From positions 1-64,000 of the forward strand of contig CACNSH010000003.1 in assembly GCA_902622985.1 (NCBI GenBank): DNA of 64,000 bases, written 5' to 3'. Below the pieces are notes generated by a model. The model did no database searches and was not told where the DNA came from. It saw nothing but the letters and a program-made list of their open reading frames with translations. The translations under genes were made by a program, and so were the position numbers. Shown piece after piece: positions 51,981 through 60,697 of this stretch. Source of the DNA: an uncultured Pelagibacteraceae bacterium. Lineage in GTDB: Bacteria > Pseudomonadota > Alphaproteobacteria > Pelagibacterales > AG-422-B15. Numbering within the stretch: the first letter of the stretch is position 1; each line of letters opens with the position of its first letter.

Positions 51981-53168
51981 TTAAGACCTATATCCCAGTT
52001 GTCTTGCAGCTAAATCGTACATTATTTCTTCTGATCCACCACCAATTGCATTAACCCTTACTTCTCTATAAATTCTCTCAACTTTTCCAGGTCCGCTATT
52101 AGCTCGAAGATATCCTGCTCCACCTAATATTTGCATTGCTTCTCTTGCGCATAGTTCCATTGCTTTACTCGCATGCACTTTTAGCATTGCCAAGTCTGCA
52201 ATTGGACTTTCACCATTCATTACTCTCCAAGATAGTAATTCTGTCCAAGCCCTTGATGTTTTAACTGCTCTATTCATATCAACGAGTTTATGTTTTATAA
52301 CTTGATTATCAATCAACGGCTTACCAAATGTTTTTCGCTCTTTTGCCCAAGCTACTGCTTCATCGATACAAATTTGAGAATATGCATTCATACCAGCTGC
52401 CATGCCAAGTCTTTCTTGACTAAAGTTGCTCATGACACCAATCCAGCCACTGTTTTCTCCACCAATCAAATTTTCTACAGGTACTTTACAATCATCAAAA
52501 TAAAGTACAGCTGTATCGGAGCTCAGCCATCCCATTTTTTTGAGAGGTGTTTGCGTGAAACCAGGCGTATCCTTTTCAATAACCAGAACTGATATTCCAG
52601 TAGCACCTTCACCACCGGTTCTTACTCCAACCACATATGTATCAGCACGCATTCCACTTGTAATGAACATTTTTGAGCCATTAACAATGAAATGGTCGCC
52701 TTTTCTAACTGCTTTAGTTTTCAAACTTGCAACATCTGATCCTCCCGAAGGTTCTGTCATTGCAAGAGCTGCTATCTTCTCACCTCTTACAACTGGAGGA
52801 ATAAATTTTTCTTTTTGCTCTTCTGTACCCAAAGATTGTATCAATGGTATTGCAATATTATGTGATAAAAGACTTGCTGAAACACCGCCACATCCATGGG
52901 CGAACTCCTCAGCTGTTACGATACCGTGAAAAATATCAATACCTTCTGTTGTACCGCCATACTTTTCATCATAGCCCATTCCCATTAGACCTACATCAGC
53001 AGCTTTTTTATAGAGTTCTCTTGGAAACTCACCAGCTTCTTCCCATTCTTCAACAAAAGGAGCTATTTCCTTTGAAACAAATTTTCTTACTTCTTCTCTC
53101 CATGCATGATGAGACTCATTATAAAAAAGAGGTTCTTTACCCTCAGAAATTCCAACTTTTGGTATCAT
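51981..53168 (-). CDS. Acyl-CoA dehydrogenase
   Basis: A 395-residue acyl-CoA dehydrogenase of usual length. FAD-site motifs: ALAMTEPSGGSDVASLKTKA (about 132-151) and FIVNGSKMFITSGMRAD (about 155-171). The C-terminal part has MQILGGAGYLRA and NAIGGGSEEIMYDLAARQLG in the group that carries GGGSEEIM rather than YEGT. Such enzymes start beta-oxidation of medium, long or branched chains. It overlaps the upstream MaoC gene by four bases, so dehydrogenation and hydration steps are coupled. Confidence 0.92.
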   Translation of the reverse strand: MIPKVGISEGKEPLFYNESHHAWREEVRKFVSKEIAPFVEEWEEAGEFPRELYKKAADVGLMGMGYDEKYGGTTEGIDIFHGIVTAEEFAHGCGGVSASLLSHNIAIPLIQSLGTEEQKEKFIPPVVRGEKIAALAMTEPSGGSDVASLKTKAVRKGDHFIVNGSKMFITSGMRADTYVVGVRTGGEGATGISVLVIEKDTPGFTQTPLKKMGWLSSDTAVLYFDDCKVPVENLIGGENSGWIGVMSNFSQERLGMAAGMNAYSQICIDEAVAWAKERKTFGKPLIDNQVIKHKLVDMNRAVKTSRAWTELLSWRVMNGESPIADLAMLKVHASKAMELCAREAMQILGGAGYLRANSGPGKVERIYREVRVNAIGGGSEEIMYDLAARQLGYRS

Positions 53169-54013
53169 ATTATTTCACTAACTCCATTTTTAATTACCAT
53201 TTTATCACGTTCTTTTACTTTGCACTGATAATAAACATTATTACCATCTTTCCACATTTCTGTAACTATTGTTTCTCCAGGATATACAGGTGAAGAAAAA
53301 CGACAATCAAATCTTTTAAGTTTCTTTACATCTCTATCGCAGACACTTTCTATAATTGATCTGCATGCGATACCGTATGTGCACATGCCATGTAGAATTG
53401 GCCGTTCAAAACCAGCAGACTTTGCAAAATTTGGATCAGAGTGCAATGGATTGTAATCACCAGAAAGTCTAAAAATTAATGCTTGATCAGGTTTGGTATT
53501 TATTTCATGCACATAATCTGGTTTACCCTCAGGTCTTACTAATTCTTTTTTTGGAGACTCAGGTCCACCAAAGCCACCATCCCCCCTAGCGAATGTTGTA
53601 CTAACGAGCTTACAGATTTCCGTATTATCTTTTTTAAGATTTACAGTTGTTTCAACCTCAATAATTGCACCCTTGCCAGGACCTTTATCATAACAACCTA
53701 TAACTTTTGCGTTGGATATAAAATCTCCTGAGACAGGTAAAGGATTAGTTACTGATAATCTCTGTTCACCATGAACAACCATAATGAAATTAATATTTGT
53801 CTTCAGCAATAATGGTGAGTGATATTGAAAATTAGTAGCCATTGACGGCAATGCAATTTGTGAATTTTCATAGACAAACTTTAATTCATCTAAATTCATT
53901 GGGTCATTCCCAAGACCGACGCCTAGACTATACAGAATTGAGTCTTTATCAGTATAGGAAACTTCAATATTTTCTGAAGTCATGGACATTATTTCTTCGT
54001 AATTAATAGCCAT
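53165..54013 (-). CDS. MaoC-type enoyl-CoA hydratase 2
   Basis: A 282-residue double-hotdog protein. The complete hydratase 2 motif is visible in the C-terminal half: RLSGDYNPLHSDPNFAKSAGF (about 182-202, with catalytic Asp and His) followed by PILHGMCTYG. The N-terminal half is a degenerate hotdog, as in the eukaryotic multifunctional enzyme type 2 hydratase, which makes (R)-3-hydroxyacyl-CoA. It is translationally coupled to an acyl-CoA dehydrogenase and divergent from a crotonase. Confidence 0.9.
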   Translation of the reverse strand: MAINYEEIMSMTSENIEVSYTDKDSILYSLGVGLGNDPMNLDELKFVYENSQIALPSMATNFQYHSPLLLKTNINFIMVVHGEQRLSVTNPLPVSGDFISNAKVIGCYDKGPGKGAIIEVETTVNLKKDNTEICKLVSTTFARGDGGFGGPESPKKELVRPEGKPDYVHEINTKPDQALIFRLSGDYNPLHSDPNFAKSAGFERPILHGMCTYGIACRSIIESVCDRDVKKLKRFDCRFSSPVYPGETIVTEMWKDGNNVYYQCKVKERDKMVIKNGVSEII

Positions 54014-54088
54014 TTTTTATGTATTTCTCTAATTTTTAAATGTATATATACTTTATATAGATCACTTATCTAAAGCGAGGAAAAAAAC

Positions 54089-54940
54089 ATGCCAAAACCC
54101 TTTGATGTTGAAATAAATAATTCAATTGCTCATATCAGGTTCAATAGGCCTGAAAAAAGAAATTCAATGAATGAGGATTTCTGGAGATTATTTCCAAAGG
54201 AAGTTGAAGAGCTAGATGATAGTGGTGAGATTAGAGCTTTAATTGTATCTTCCACGGGACCACACTTTTCCGCTGGAATAGACCTTAGCATGTTTAAAGA
54301 TGACGTTGTTGAACACGAAACAAATCAAGAGCTCGGAAGAAGTAGGGGATATTTTATTCAGCAGTTAAAATTTTTACAGCGTGCCGCCACGTGTTTAGAG
54401 GAAGCAAGATTTCCGGTTGTTGCCGCTATCCAAGGAGGATGTATTGGTGGAGGTATCGATTTAATCACTGCCGCTGATATAAGACTTTGTACAAAAGATG
54501 CATTTTTTTTAATTGAAGAAATAAATGTAGGTTTGGCAGCAGACATTGGAACTATACAAAGATTACCAAAAATTATACCTGCTGGTATAGCGCGTGAGTG
54601 GACTATGATGGGAGAAAAGATATCTGCTGAAAGAGCAAAAGAAGTAGGCCTTGTAAGCTCTTTGCATGATAGTCATGAAGAAATGATTGATAGTGCTTTT
54701 GAAATGGCTGAAAAATTAGCATCAAAAACACCACTTGCGATGTGGGTTACAAAAGAAGTTCTCAATTATTCAAGAGATCACTCTGTTAAAGAAGGATTAG
54801 ATAATGTAGCGCTTTGGAATGCTGCTACGCTTCATAAAGAAGATGTAATGACTACAATGATGTCAAAAATGCAAAAGAAAAAGCCAGAGTATAGAAATTT
54901 AAGAGATAAAAATTTCTTGAAACATAAATCAAGTAAATAG
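54089..54940 (+). CDS. Crotonase-family enzyme, delta3,5-delta2,4-dienoyl-CoA isomerase-like
   Basis: A 283-residue crotonase. Oxyanion-hole motifs: HFSAGIDLSMF (about 61-71) and QGGCIGGGIDLITAADIR (about 115-132). The stretch FFLIEEINVGLAADIGTIQRLPK (about 138-160) is the signature of dienoyl-CoA isomerase (ECH1): the three acidic catalytic residues known there correspond to the Asp of GGID, the Glu of EEI and the Asp of AAD, all present. It would shift 3,5-dienoyl-CoA to 2,4-dienoyl-CoA, the substrate of the reductase-like gene at 46.8 kb. A GAGGAAA ribosome site precedes the start. Confidence 0.85.
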   Translation: MPKPFDVEINNSIAHIRFNRPEKRNSMNEDFWRLFPKEVEELDDSGEIRALIVSSTGPHFSAGIDLSMFKDDVVEHETNQELGRSRGYFIQQLKFLQRAATCLEEARFPVVAAIQGGCIGGGIDLITAADIRLCTKDAFFLIEEINVGLAADIGTIQRLPKIIPAGIAREWTMMGEKISAERAKEVGLVSSLHDSHEEMIDSAFEMAEKLASKTPLAMWVTKEVLNYSRDHSVKEGLDNVALWNAATLHKEDVMTTMMSKMQKKKPEYRNLRDKNFLKHKSSK

Positions 54941-54963
54941 TATTTTTAATAAATTAAATTTTA

Positions 54964-55833
54964 ATGAGATTTAAAAAAGGCATTATTCTCGCTGCCGGTA
55001 AGGGGACTCGACTTTCGCCTGCAACAAAAGCAACAGTGAAGCCTCTTCTGCCTTTATATGATAAACCTTTACTTTATTACGCGTTATCAAACTTAATTAA
55101 GGCTGGTGTTCGCGAGGTACTATTTATATCTCAAAAGAAAGATATACCAGAATTTAGAAAACTTTTTGGCTCGGGAAAACAGCTTGGCATGAAATTCAGT
55201 TACACATTTCAAAAAAAACAAGTTGGAATTCCTGATGCAGTTAATATTGCCAAAAAATTTATCAATAAAAAACCATTTGTTTTAGCCTTAGCTGATAATT
55301 TATTTGTTGGTAAGAGCTTCACATCAACTTTAAAAAAAGTTCAGTCAGTCAAGAAAGGGGCCGCTGTTTTAGCTGTAAAGACAAAATATCCACACAAATC
55401 AGCAGTTATTGAATACGATAGAGAAAAAAATATAAAATCAATTATTGAGAAACCAAAAAAACCAAAGAGTAATCTTACAATACCTGGTCTTTATTTTTAC
55501 GATAAAGACTCCATATCAATTGTTAAGAATTTAAAGCCCTCTAAAAGAAAAGAATTAGAAATAGTTGATGTGCATCAATCTTACCTTAGAAAGAATCTCT
55601 TAAAAGTTTTTGCATTAAAAAACGATGTTCAGTGGTTTGATACTGGTGATGCAGAAGAAATGCTTGAAGCCTCAAACTATATTCATAATTATCAAAAAAA
55701 GGAAAAAAAGCTATTTGGGTCTATTGAAATGGATTCATATTTAAATGGATGGATTACAAAGAAACAACTTAGAATTCTTATTAATCAAATGCCCGACTCA
55801 AAGTACAAAGATAAATTAAGTTCACTTGCTTAA
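54964..55833 (+). CDS. RmlA-like sugar-phosphate nucleotidyltransferase
   Basis: A 289-residue nucleotidyltransferase resembling glucose-1-phosphate thymidylyltransferase. The N-terminus has the signature GIILAAGKGTRLSPATKATVKPLLPLYDKPLLYY in RmlA style (key residues: GxGTRL, K of TVKPLLP). Other landmarks are LADNLFVG (about 111), IIEKPKKPKSN (sugar-binding Glu-Lys, about 159) and WFDTGDAEEMLEASNYI (about 222). The family's usual QPxPDGLAQA is changed to QKKQVGIPDAV. No rmlBCD genes accompany it, so the exact sugar is uncertain. Its stop overlaps the YbaK gene by one base. Confidence 0.82.
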   Translation: MRFKKGIILAAGKGTRLSPATKATVKPLLPLYDKPLLYYALSNLIKAGVREVLFISQKKDIPEFRKLFGSGKQLGMKFSYTFQKKQVGIPDAVNIAKKFINKKPFVLALADNLFVGKSFTSTLKKVQSVKKGAAVLAVKTKYPHKSAVIEYDREKNIKSIIEKPKKPKSNLTIPGLYFYDKDSISIVKNLKPSKRKELEIVDVHQSYLRKNLLKVFALKNDVQWFDTGDAEEMLEASNYIHNYQKKEKKLFGSIEMDSYLNGWITKKQLRILINQMPDSKYKDKLSSLA

Positions 55834-56333
55834 TGTTTGATAAAAATTCATTAATAAATTTGCTAGAGTCAAATTCTATTAGTTACAAAATTACTGAACA
55901 TAAACCACTGTTTACAGTCGAAGATTCTAAAAATCTTCGAGGTTCAATTGGTGGCGCACATTCAAAGAATCTTTTTTTGAAAGATAAAAAAAATAATTTT
56001 TTTTTAGTAAGTTTTATCGAGGATATTATTGCTGATTTAAAAAAAGCATCAGTACCTTTAAACTCCAAAAAATTATCTTTTGCAAATGAAGATTATTTAA
56101 TGAATATTTTAGGTATCAAACCTGGATCAGTATCTCCATTTGGATTATTCAACGATAAAGAAAAAAAAGTTAAATTTTTCTTTGATCAAGAGTTTATGGA
56201 GTATGAAATTGTGAATTTTCATCCTTTAATCAATACGTCAACAGTGTCGATAGCTCCGAATGACCTGATAAATCTGATTGAGCAGCATCATTCAAAAGTC
56301 GAATTTATTAAGATGAGAGATTTTCAAAAATGA
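55833..56333 (+). CDS. YbaK/ProX-type aminoacyl-tRNA deacylase
   Basis: A 166-residue editing-domain protein that removes mischarged amino acids (typically Ala or Cys from tRNA-Pro). Typical pieces: YKITEHKPLFTVEDSKNL (about 18-35), KNLFLKDKKNNFFLVSFIEDIIADLKK with the conserved Lys (about 45-71), LGIKPGSVSPFGLFNDKEKKV (about 92-112), and FHPLINTSTVSIAPNDLINLI. Length and motifs fit PrdX/ProXp-ala. Overlaps both the RmlA-like gene and the next Nudix gene, so the three are probably one transcript. Confidence 0.9.
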   Translation: MFDKNSLINLLESNSISYKITEHKPLFTVEDSKNLRGSIGGAHSKNLFLKDKKNNFFLVSFIEDIIADLKKASVPLNSKKLSFANEDYLMNILGIKPGSVSPFGLFNDKEKKVKFFFDQEFMEYEIVNFHPLINTSTVSIAPNDLINLIEQHHSKVEFIKMRDFQK

Positions 56334-56863
56334 CTTTAAGAAAAGCAAAATTTATTAAAACCAAGAAAAAAATTAAAGCGAATGTTTTTGATTTACATTT
56401 TGATGAAGTTAAATGGGTAAATGGAAACAAAACTATTAGGGATCTTATTGTACACAATGGTATAACTTGTATTGTTCCAATAATCGATAAGAAATTTATA
56501 GTTTTGCTCAAACAATATCGATACGGATCAGATCAAATTATGCTTGAAGTCCCAGCAGGAACTATTGACCCAGGAGAAAGGCCATTAAGTTGTGCTAAAA
56601 GAGAATTAATTGAAGAAACCGGTTATCATGGAAAAAATTGGAAAATGATAGGCAAATACTTTTCAACCCCAGCATATAATACTTGCTTAGTGCACTGCTA
56701 TCTAACTCATTGCTATAAGAAGAGTGAGACAAATTTTGACGAAGATGAGGTTATTGAGACAAAAATTTATTCAGTCCGAGAAGTAAGAAGACTACTTAAA
56801 ACTAATAAGATTAATGATATGAAAACTTATATCAGCCTTGATCGATTTATGAATTATTATTGA
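56330..56863 (+). CDS. Nudix hydrolase, ADP-sugar pyrophosphatase-like
   Basis: A 177-residue Nudix protein. The box G-x5-E-x7-REUxEExGU is complete: GTIDPGERPLSCAKRELIEETG (about 79-100). Upstream VVLLKQYRYGSDQIMLEVPAG-type sequence (KQYRYGSDQIMLEVPAG) is characteristic of ADP-ribose/ADP-sugar pyrophosphatases. Three-base overlap with the YbaK gene. Its 3' end overlaps the convergent thioesterase gene by seven bases. Confidence 0.88.
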   Translation: MTLRKAKFIKTKKKIKANVFDLHFDEVKWVNGNKTIRDLIVHNGITCIVPIIDKKFIVLLKQYRYGSDQIMLEVPAGTIDPGERPLSCAKRELIEETGYHGKNWKMIGKYFSTPAYNTCLVHCYLTHCYKKSETNFDEDEVIETKIYSVREVRRLLKTNKINDMKTYISLDRFMNYY

Positions 56864-57294
56864 TTTAATATTTTCCAAATACCTGAGGCAGATAAAATAA
56901 TTTTATCTTGAGAGATCAAATTACCCTCAATAAAGACGAGTGATTTCGTAGTTCTTGTGACCTTAGCATCACATTCAACAATATCATCCTGAAGACCTGG
57001 ACTTACAAAGTTACAATTCAGTGAAATAGTACTGCAAGGTTTTTTTCCACACGCAGCAAATACCATAGATCCTAAGAAAATATCTGCTAATGACATAGAG
57101 TAGCCACCATGCGCAATACCATGAGCATTGAGATGCTTATCCAAAATTTTAGTAATGAATTTATATTGGTTATTCTCTTCTTTTTTAAAATACATTGGTC
57201 CAATTAGAACATCAAAGCCAGCATGCCATCCAAGTTTTTTGTATCCTTCTGGAACCCAGCTTGGTGCTGATACTTCCGTCTTTAACATGACCAT
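56857..57294 (-). CDS. PaaI-type hotdog thioesterase
   Basis: A 145-residue single-hotdog protein. The active-site segment NAHGIAHGGYSMSLADIFLGSMVF (about 55-78) carries the HGG motif with catalytic Asp of PaaI/4HBT thioesterases, followed by STISLNCNFVSPGLQDDIVECDAKV. Such enzymes hydrolyse acyl-CoAs and relieve CoA trapping during degradation. A GGGAG site seven bases before the Met at 57294 supports that start. Divergent from the thiolase gene. Confidence 0.88.
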   Translation of the reverse strand: MVMLKTEVSAPSWVPEGYKKLGWHAGFDVLIGPMYFKKEENNQYKFITKILDKHLNAHGIAHGGYSMSLADIFLGSMVFAACGKKPCSTISLNCNFVSPGLQDDIVECDAKVTRTTKSLVFIEGNLISQDKIILSASGIWKILNQ

Positions 57295-57483
57295 AGAGAA
57301 TCTCCCTAATTCAAAGAATGCGACTTTCTAGACTTCAATTCGGATATGGTCAAGCAGAATAAAGAAAAATATTTGCCAAAATTGAGGGTATTTTTGATGT
57401 ATTTTTTAAATAAAATTAAACTTTTTTTTTTATATAAAAAGTCTATCTTACGGTTTTCTAAATATTTATAAGGGCAATATAGT

Positions 57484-58665
57484 ATGAGAGAAGCTGCAAT
57501 AATTTCAACTGCAAGAACTGGATTAGCAAAAGCTATGAGAGGTGGATTTAACAAAACTCACGGCATTACAATGGGTGGCCATACTGTTAAACATGTTATT
57601 GAAAGAGCAGGAGTTGAAGCTGGTGAAGTAGAAGATGTAATTTTTGGATGCGGACAACCAGAGGGAGCAACAGGTCATAACATTGGAAGAAATGTTGCAA
57701 TTGCAGGAGGATGCCCCGTAACTGTGCCAGGTACTACAATAAATCGTTTTTGTTCATCAGGTTTACAATCAATAGCGGTAGCTGCTCAAAGAATTATTGT
57801 TGATGGAATTAAAGTAGCTATAGGTGGAGGAGTAGAGTCAATATCAATGACTCAGCAAAACATGAACATGAAACATCTTATTGAGCCTGAACTTCAAAAA
57901 ATTTGTCCAGCATTATGGATGCCTATGATTAATACTGCTGATGTTGTAGCAGATCGATACAAAGTAAGCAGAGAATACCAAGACGAATATTCACTACAAA
58001 GTCAACAACGAACGGCTGCAGCTCAAACTGCAGGAAAATTTAAAGACGAAATTGTTCCTTTAACAACAAAAATGGATGTAATGAACAAAGAAACAAAGGA
58101 AGTTACAGAACAAGAAGTAACAGTTGATAAAGATGAGTGTAATCGACCACAAACTACACTTGAGAGCCTCGCTGGTTTAATGCCAGTCATGGGACCAGAT
58201 AAATATATTACTGCGGGCAATGCTAGTCAGCTATCAGATGGCGCATCTTCATGTTTGTTAATGGATCTTAAAGAAGCAGAAAAAAGAAATATTGAACCTA
58301 TGGGAATTTTTAGAGGACTTTCTGTTGCAGCTTGTGAGCCCGATGAGATGGGCATAGGACCAGTATTTGCTGTACCAAAACTCCTAGAGCAAAACGGCTT
58401 AAAGGTAGATGATATCGATATATGGGAACTGAACGAAGCATTTGCAGTTCAAGTTTTATACTGCAGAGATAAGCTAGGAATTGATAATGAGAAATTAAAT
58501 GTAAACGGAGGATCAATTTCTATTGGACACCCATATGGTATGACCGGCTCTAGAATGACAGGACATATTTTAATCGAAGGTAAGAGACGAAACGCCAAAT
58601 ACGGTGTTGTAACAATGTGCGTTGGTGGCGGAATGGGAGCAGCAGGTCTTTTTGAGATTTTATGA
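57484..58665 (+). CDS. fadA: Acetyl-CoA acyltransferase (beta-ketothiolase)
   Basis: A 393-residue thiolase. The acylated Cys lies in TTINRFCSSGLQSIAVAAQRI (Cys about 89), the conserved GGVESISM follows near 119, WELNEAFAVQVLY (His/Asn region) near 318, and the second active-site segments NGGSISIGHPYGMTGSRM (about 341-358) and MCVGGGMGAAGLF (Cys about 379) are intact. It completes beta-oxidation. The gene overlaps psiE by four bases. The 189-base upstream gap, shared with the thioesterase gene, is AT-rich with an 11-base T-run and no ORF. Confidence 0.93.
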   Translation: MREAAIISTARTGLAKAMRGGFNKTHGITMGGHTVKHVIERAGVEAGEVEDVIFGCGQPEGATGHNIGRNVAIAGGCPVTVPGTTINRFCSSGLQSIAVAAQRIIVDGIKVAIGGGVESISMTQQNMNMKHLIEPELQKICPALWMPMINTADVVADRYKVSREYQDEYSLQSQQRTAAAQTAGKFKDEIVPLTTKMDVMNKETKEVTEQEVTVDKDECNRPQTTLESLAGLMPVMGPDKYITAGNASQLSDGASSCLLMDLKEAEKRNIEPMGIFRGLSVAACEPDEMGIGPVFAVPKLLEQNGLKVDDIDIWELNEAFAVQVLYCRDKLGIDNEKLNVNGGSISIGHPYGMTGSRMTGHILIEGKRRNAKYGVVTMCVGGGMGAAGLFEIL

Positions 58666-59033
58666 TAGATACAATTAAATACATTGAAAAAATAGCTCTG
58701 GTAATAATTATTTTTGCTACAGTTATAGCTATTGGCTATGAAATATATGCAATGTATGAAAAAAATCTCGTTGAACTTGCAGACTTGCTTTTGTTATTTA
58801 TTTATCTCGAAGTTATACAAATGATTAGAGAATATTGGACACTAAATAGAATTAGGATCAGCATACCATTATTTATTGCTATCACTGCTGTTGCACGTTT
58901 AATAATCTTACAGGGCAAAACTATGGATCCAAGCATGTTGCTTTACGAGGGTGGTGCCATTTTATTGATTGCCATAGCTGTTCTTATATTAAAAGCAAGA
59001 AAGCTTAAAATATTCGCCGATGTTGACGACTAA
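58662..59033 (+). CDS. PsiE family membrane protein
   Basis: A 123-residue protein with four hydrophobic segments, matching PsiE (phosphate-starvation-inducible): KIALVIIIFATVIAIGYEIYAM, a LLLLFIYLEVIQMIREYW segment (conserved YxEV) and ISIPLFIAITAVARLIIL. Biochemical function is unknown. It is translationally coupled to the thiolase gene by ATGA and overlaps the next gene by 14 bases. Confidence 0.88.
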   Translation: MIDTIKYIEKIALVIIIFATVIAIGYEIYAMYEKNLVELADLLLLFIYLEVIQMIREYWTLNRIRISIPLFIAITAVARLIILQGKTMDPSMLLYEGGAILLIAIAVLILKARKLKIFADVDD

Positions 59034-59454
59034 GATTGTCAAAGGATTAGTACTTCCATTTTTAGTTGTCCTTTTAATAAGCACATCTGCATTTTCACTT
59101 ACTGATGAGGACGAACAAGAGATTATTTCTGTTGTAAGTCAGCAGCTGCAAGCATTTCAAAATGATGATTTCGAAAAAGCTTATTCTTTCGCATCGCCAA
59201 TTATTAAGAAAATATTCCCAAGTCCAAAAGCGTTTGGTGAAATGGTTGTAGGTCAGTACCAGGCCGTTTATCGTCCCAAAAGTGTAAACTTTGGCAAGAT
59301 ATCACTTAGAGACGGAGTACCTTCCCTAGAAGTATATTTAGTTGATCCTGAAGGTGAATTCGTAACTGCAATTTACTCAATGCAGCAACAAGAAGACGGT
59401 GAATGGCTGATTAATGGTTGTTATCTTACTCAAGCAGAGAGTAACGAAATTTAG
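59020..59454 (+). CDS. DUF4864 domain secreted protein
   Basis: A 144-residue protein with a signal peptide (IVKGLVLPFLVVLLISTSAFS) and a small NTF2-like fold domain typical of DUF4864: EQEIISVVSQQLQAFQNDDFEKAYSFASP (about 31-60), FGEMVVGQYQAVYRP and a C-terminal EDGEWLINGCYL. Function unknown. The start overlaps the end of psiE by 14 bases. Convergent with the beta-glycosidase gene, overlapping by four bases. Confidence 0.82.
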   Translation: MLTTKIVKGLVLPFLVVLLISTSAFSLTDEDEQEIISVVSQQLQAFQNDDFEKAYSFASPIIKKIFPSPKAFGEMVVGQYQAVYRPKSVNFGKISLRDGVPSLEVYLVDPEGEFVTAIYSMQQQEDGEWLINGCYLTQAESNEI

Positions 59455-60695
59455 GATTGAGAGTTTCTGATAACTTGCTCGTAAAATTTTAGACTTTCTT
59501 TACTTTTTCTCTCTAAAGTATCTCTATTCACCTCGATTAAACCAAAACGCGGTTTGTAGCCATATATCCATTCAAAGTTATCCAGAAATGACCAATAGTA
59601 ATAACCTCGAATATCTAAACCGTCATCTAAACAGCTTTGAAGTCCTTTTAATGCTGTAGTGATATATTTTATTCTTTGATTATCATCATCTGTACCAATC
59701 CCATTTTCAGTCACAATCATTGGGCAATTTATTTTTGGAGCAACATACCTCAATACATTTTCTAATGACTCTGGATAATATTCATATCCCATAACAAGCA
59801 TATTTTCATCATTGACGTTAGGTTTCATGATGCCCTCAGGACCATAGGTGTGACGTGTATACGTTTGAATACCAATGAAATCGTCGTCTTTAGTTTGATC
59901 CAAACACACATCCACTGTTTCAGCATGAGCAATGTCGCGTGTTTGTTCGCCTCCTTCTGCCGCTTGGTAATCCATAATTGAAAGGGTAATACCAACAGGC
60001 TGATTTTTTGTAAGTAGACCTTTGATAACTGGAAACGCTTTTACGTGCGCCGCCATCATACAGTCACGTATTTTATAGGGATGGCCAAATAGAAAAGGGC
60101 CAAAATTATCTAGAGTTGACCCGCATGATTTAGCGGCATCTTCAACAAATGGCATGATAGTTTTCATTCCTTGTTCAGGGTAGCTAGTAAATGTGTGCGC
60201 AAAACATGCAGTTAGATTTGCCTCATTTATTGTACAAACCGTATCTATGCGGTCACCCAGCTCTTTTGTTACAAATTCAGCATATTTAACATATAAATCT
60301 GCGTTTTCCTTTTTTTCCCAACCTCCTTTAGCTGTAAACCAAAGTGGGGAAGTGAAGTGTTGGAATGTGACGCACGTTTGAAGATTATTTTCATGACAAC
60401 AATCCAAAACTTTTTTGTAATGATCAATTGCTTCATTTGAAAATTCTCCCTCGGACCTTTCGATACGAGCCCATTCAATAGATAGTCTATAGGACTGTAT
60501 TGCGTGAGATGACATAAGCTTAATATCTTCCTCATATCTATTCAATTGATCACAAGCAATTCCTGACGGTTCAGCAAATGTGGTATTTTTTGTATTTTCA
60601 AGCAGCCAAAAATCTGAGTTTGTATTATTTCCTTCTACTTGATGAGCAGCAGTCGCTGTACCCCATATAAAATCTTTTGGTAAATTAAGTTTCAT
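59451..60695 (-). CDS. Glycoside hydrolase family 1 beta-glycosidase
   Basis: A 414-residue GH1 enzyme (beta-glucosidase/beta-galactosidase type). The N-terminal signature FIWGTATAAHQVEGNN (about 9-24) binds sugar, the acid/base Glu is in VCTINEANL (about 152) and the nucleophile Glu in IVTENGIG (about 327). WSFLDNFEW-type aglycone residues (GYYYWSFLDNFEW) are present. No signal peptide, so it acts in the cytoplasm on imported disaccharides. It lies in one leftward cluster with galK, a GPH symporter and a serine hydrolase, which favours galactosides as substrates. Confidence 0.92.
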   Translation of the reverse strand: MKLNLPKDFIWGTATAAHQVEGNNTNSDFWLLENTKNTTFAEPSGIACDQLNRYEEDIKLMSSHAIQSYRLSIEWARIERSEGEFSNEAIDHYKKVLDCCHENNLQTCVTFQHFTSPLWFTAKGGWEKKENADLYVKYAEFVTKELGDRIDTVCTINEANLTACFAHTFTSYPEQGMKTIMPFVEDAAKSCGSTLDNFGPFLFGHPYKIRDCMMAAHVKAFPVIKGLLTKNQPVGITLSIMDYQAAEGGEQTRDIAHAETVDVCLDQTKDDDFIGIQTYTRHTYGPEGIMKPNVNDENMLVMGYEYYPESLENVLRYVAPKINCPMIVTENGIGTDDDNQRIKYITTALKGLQSCLDDGLDIRGYYYWSFLDNFEWIYGYKPRFGLIEVNRDTLERKSKESLKFYEQVIRNSQS

Positions 60696-60697
60696 AA

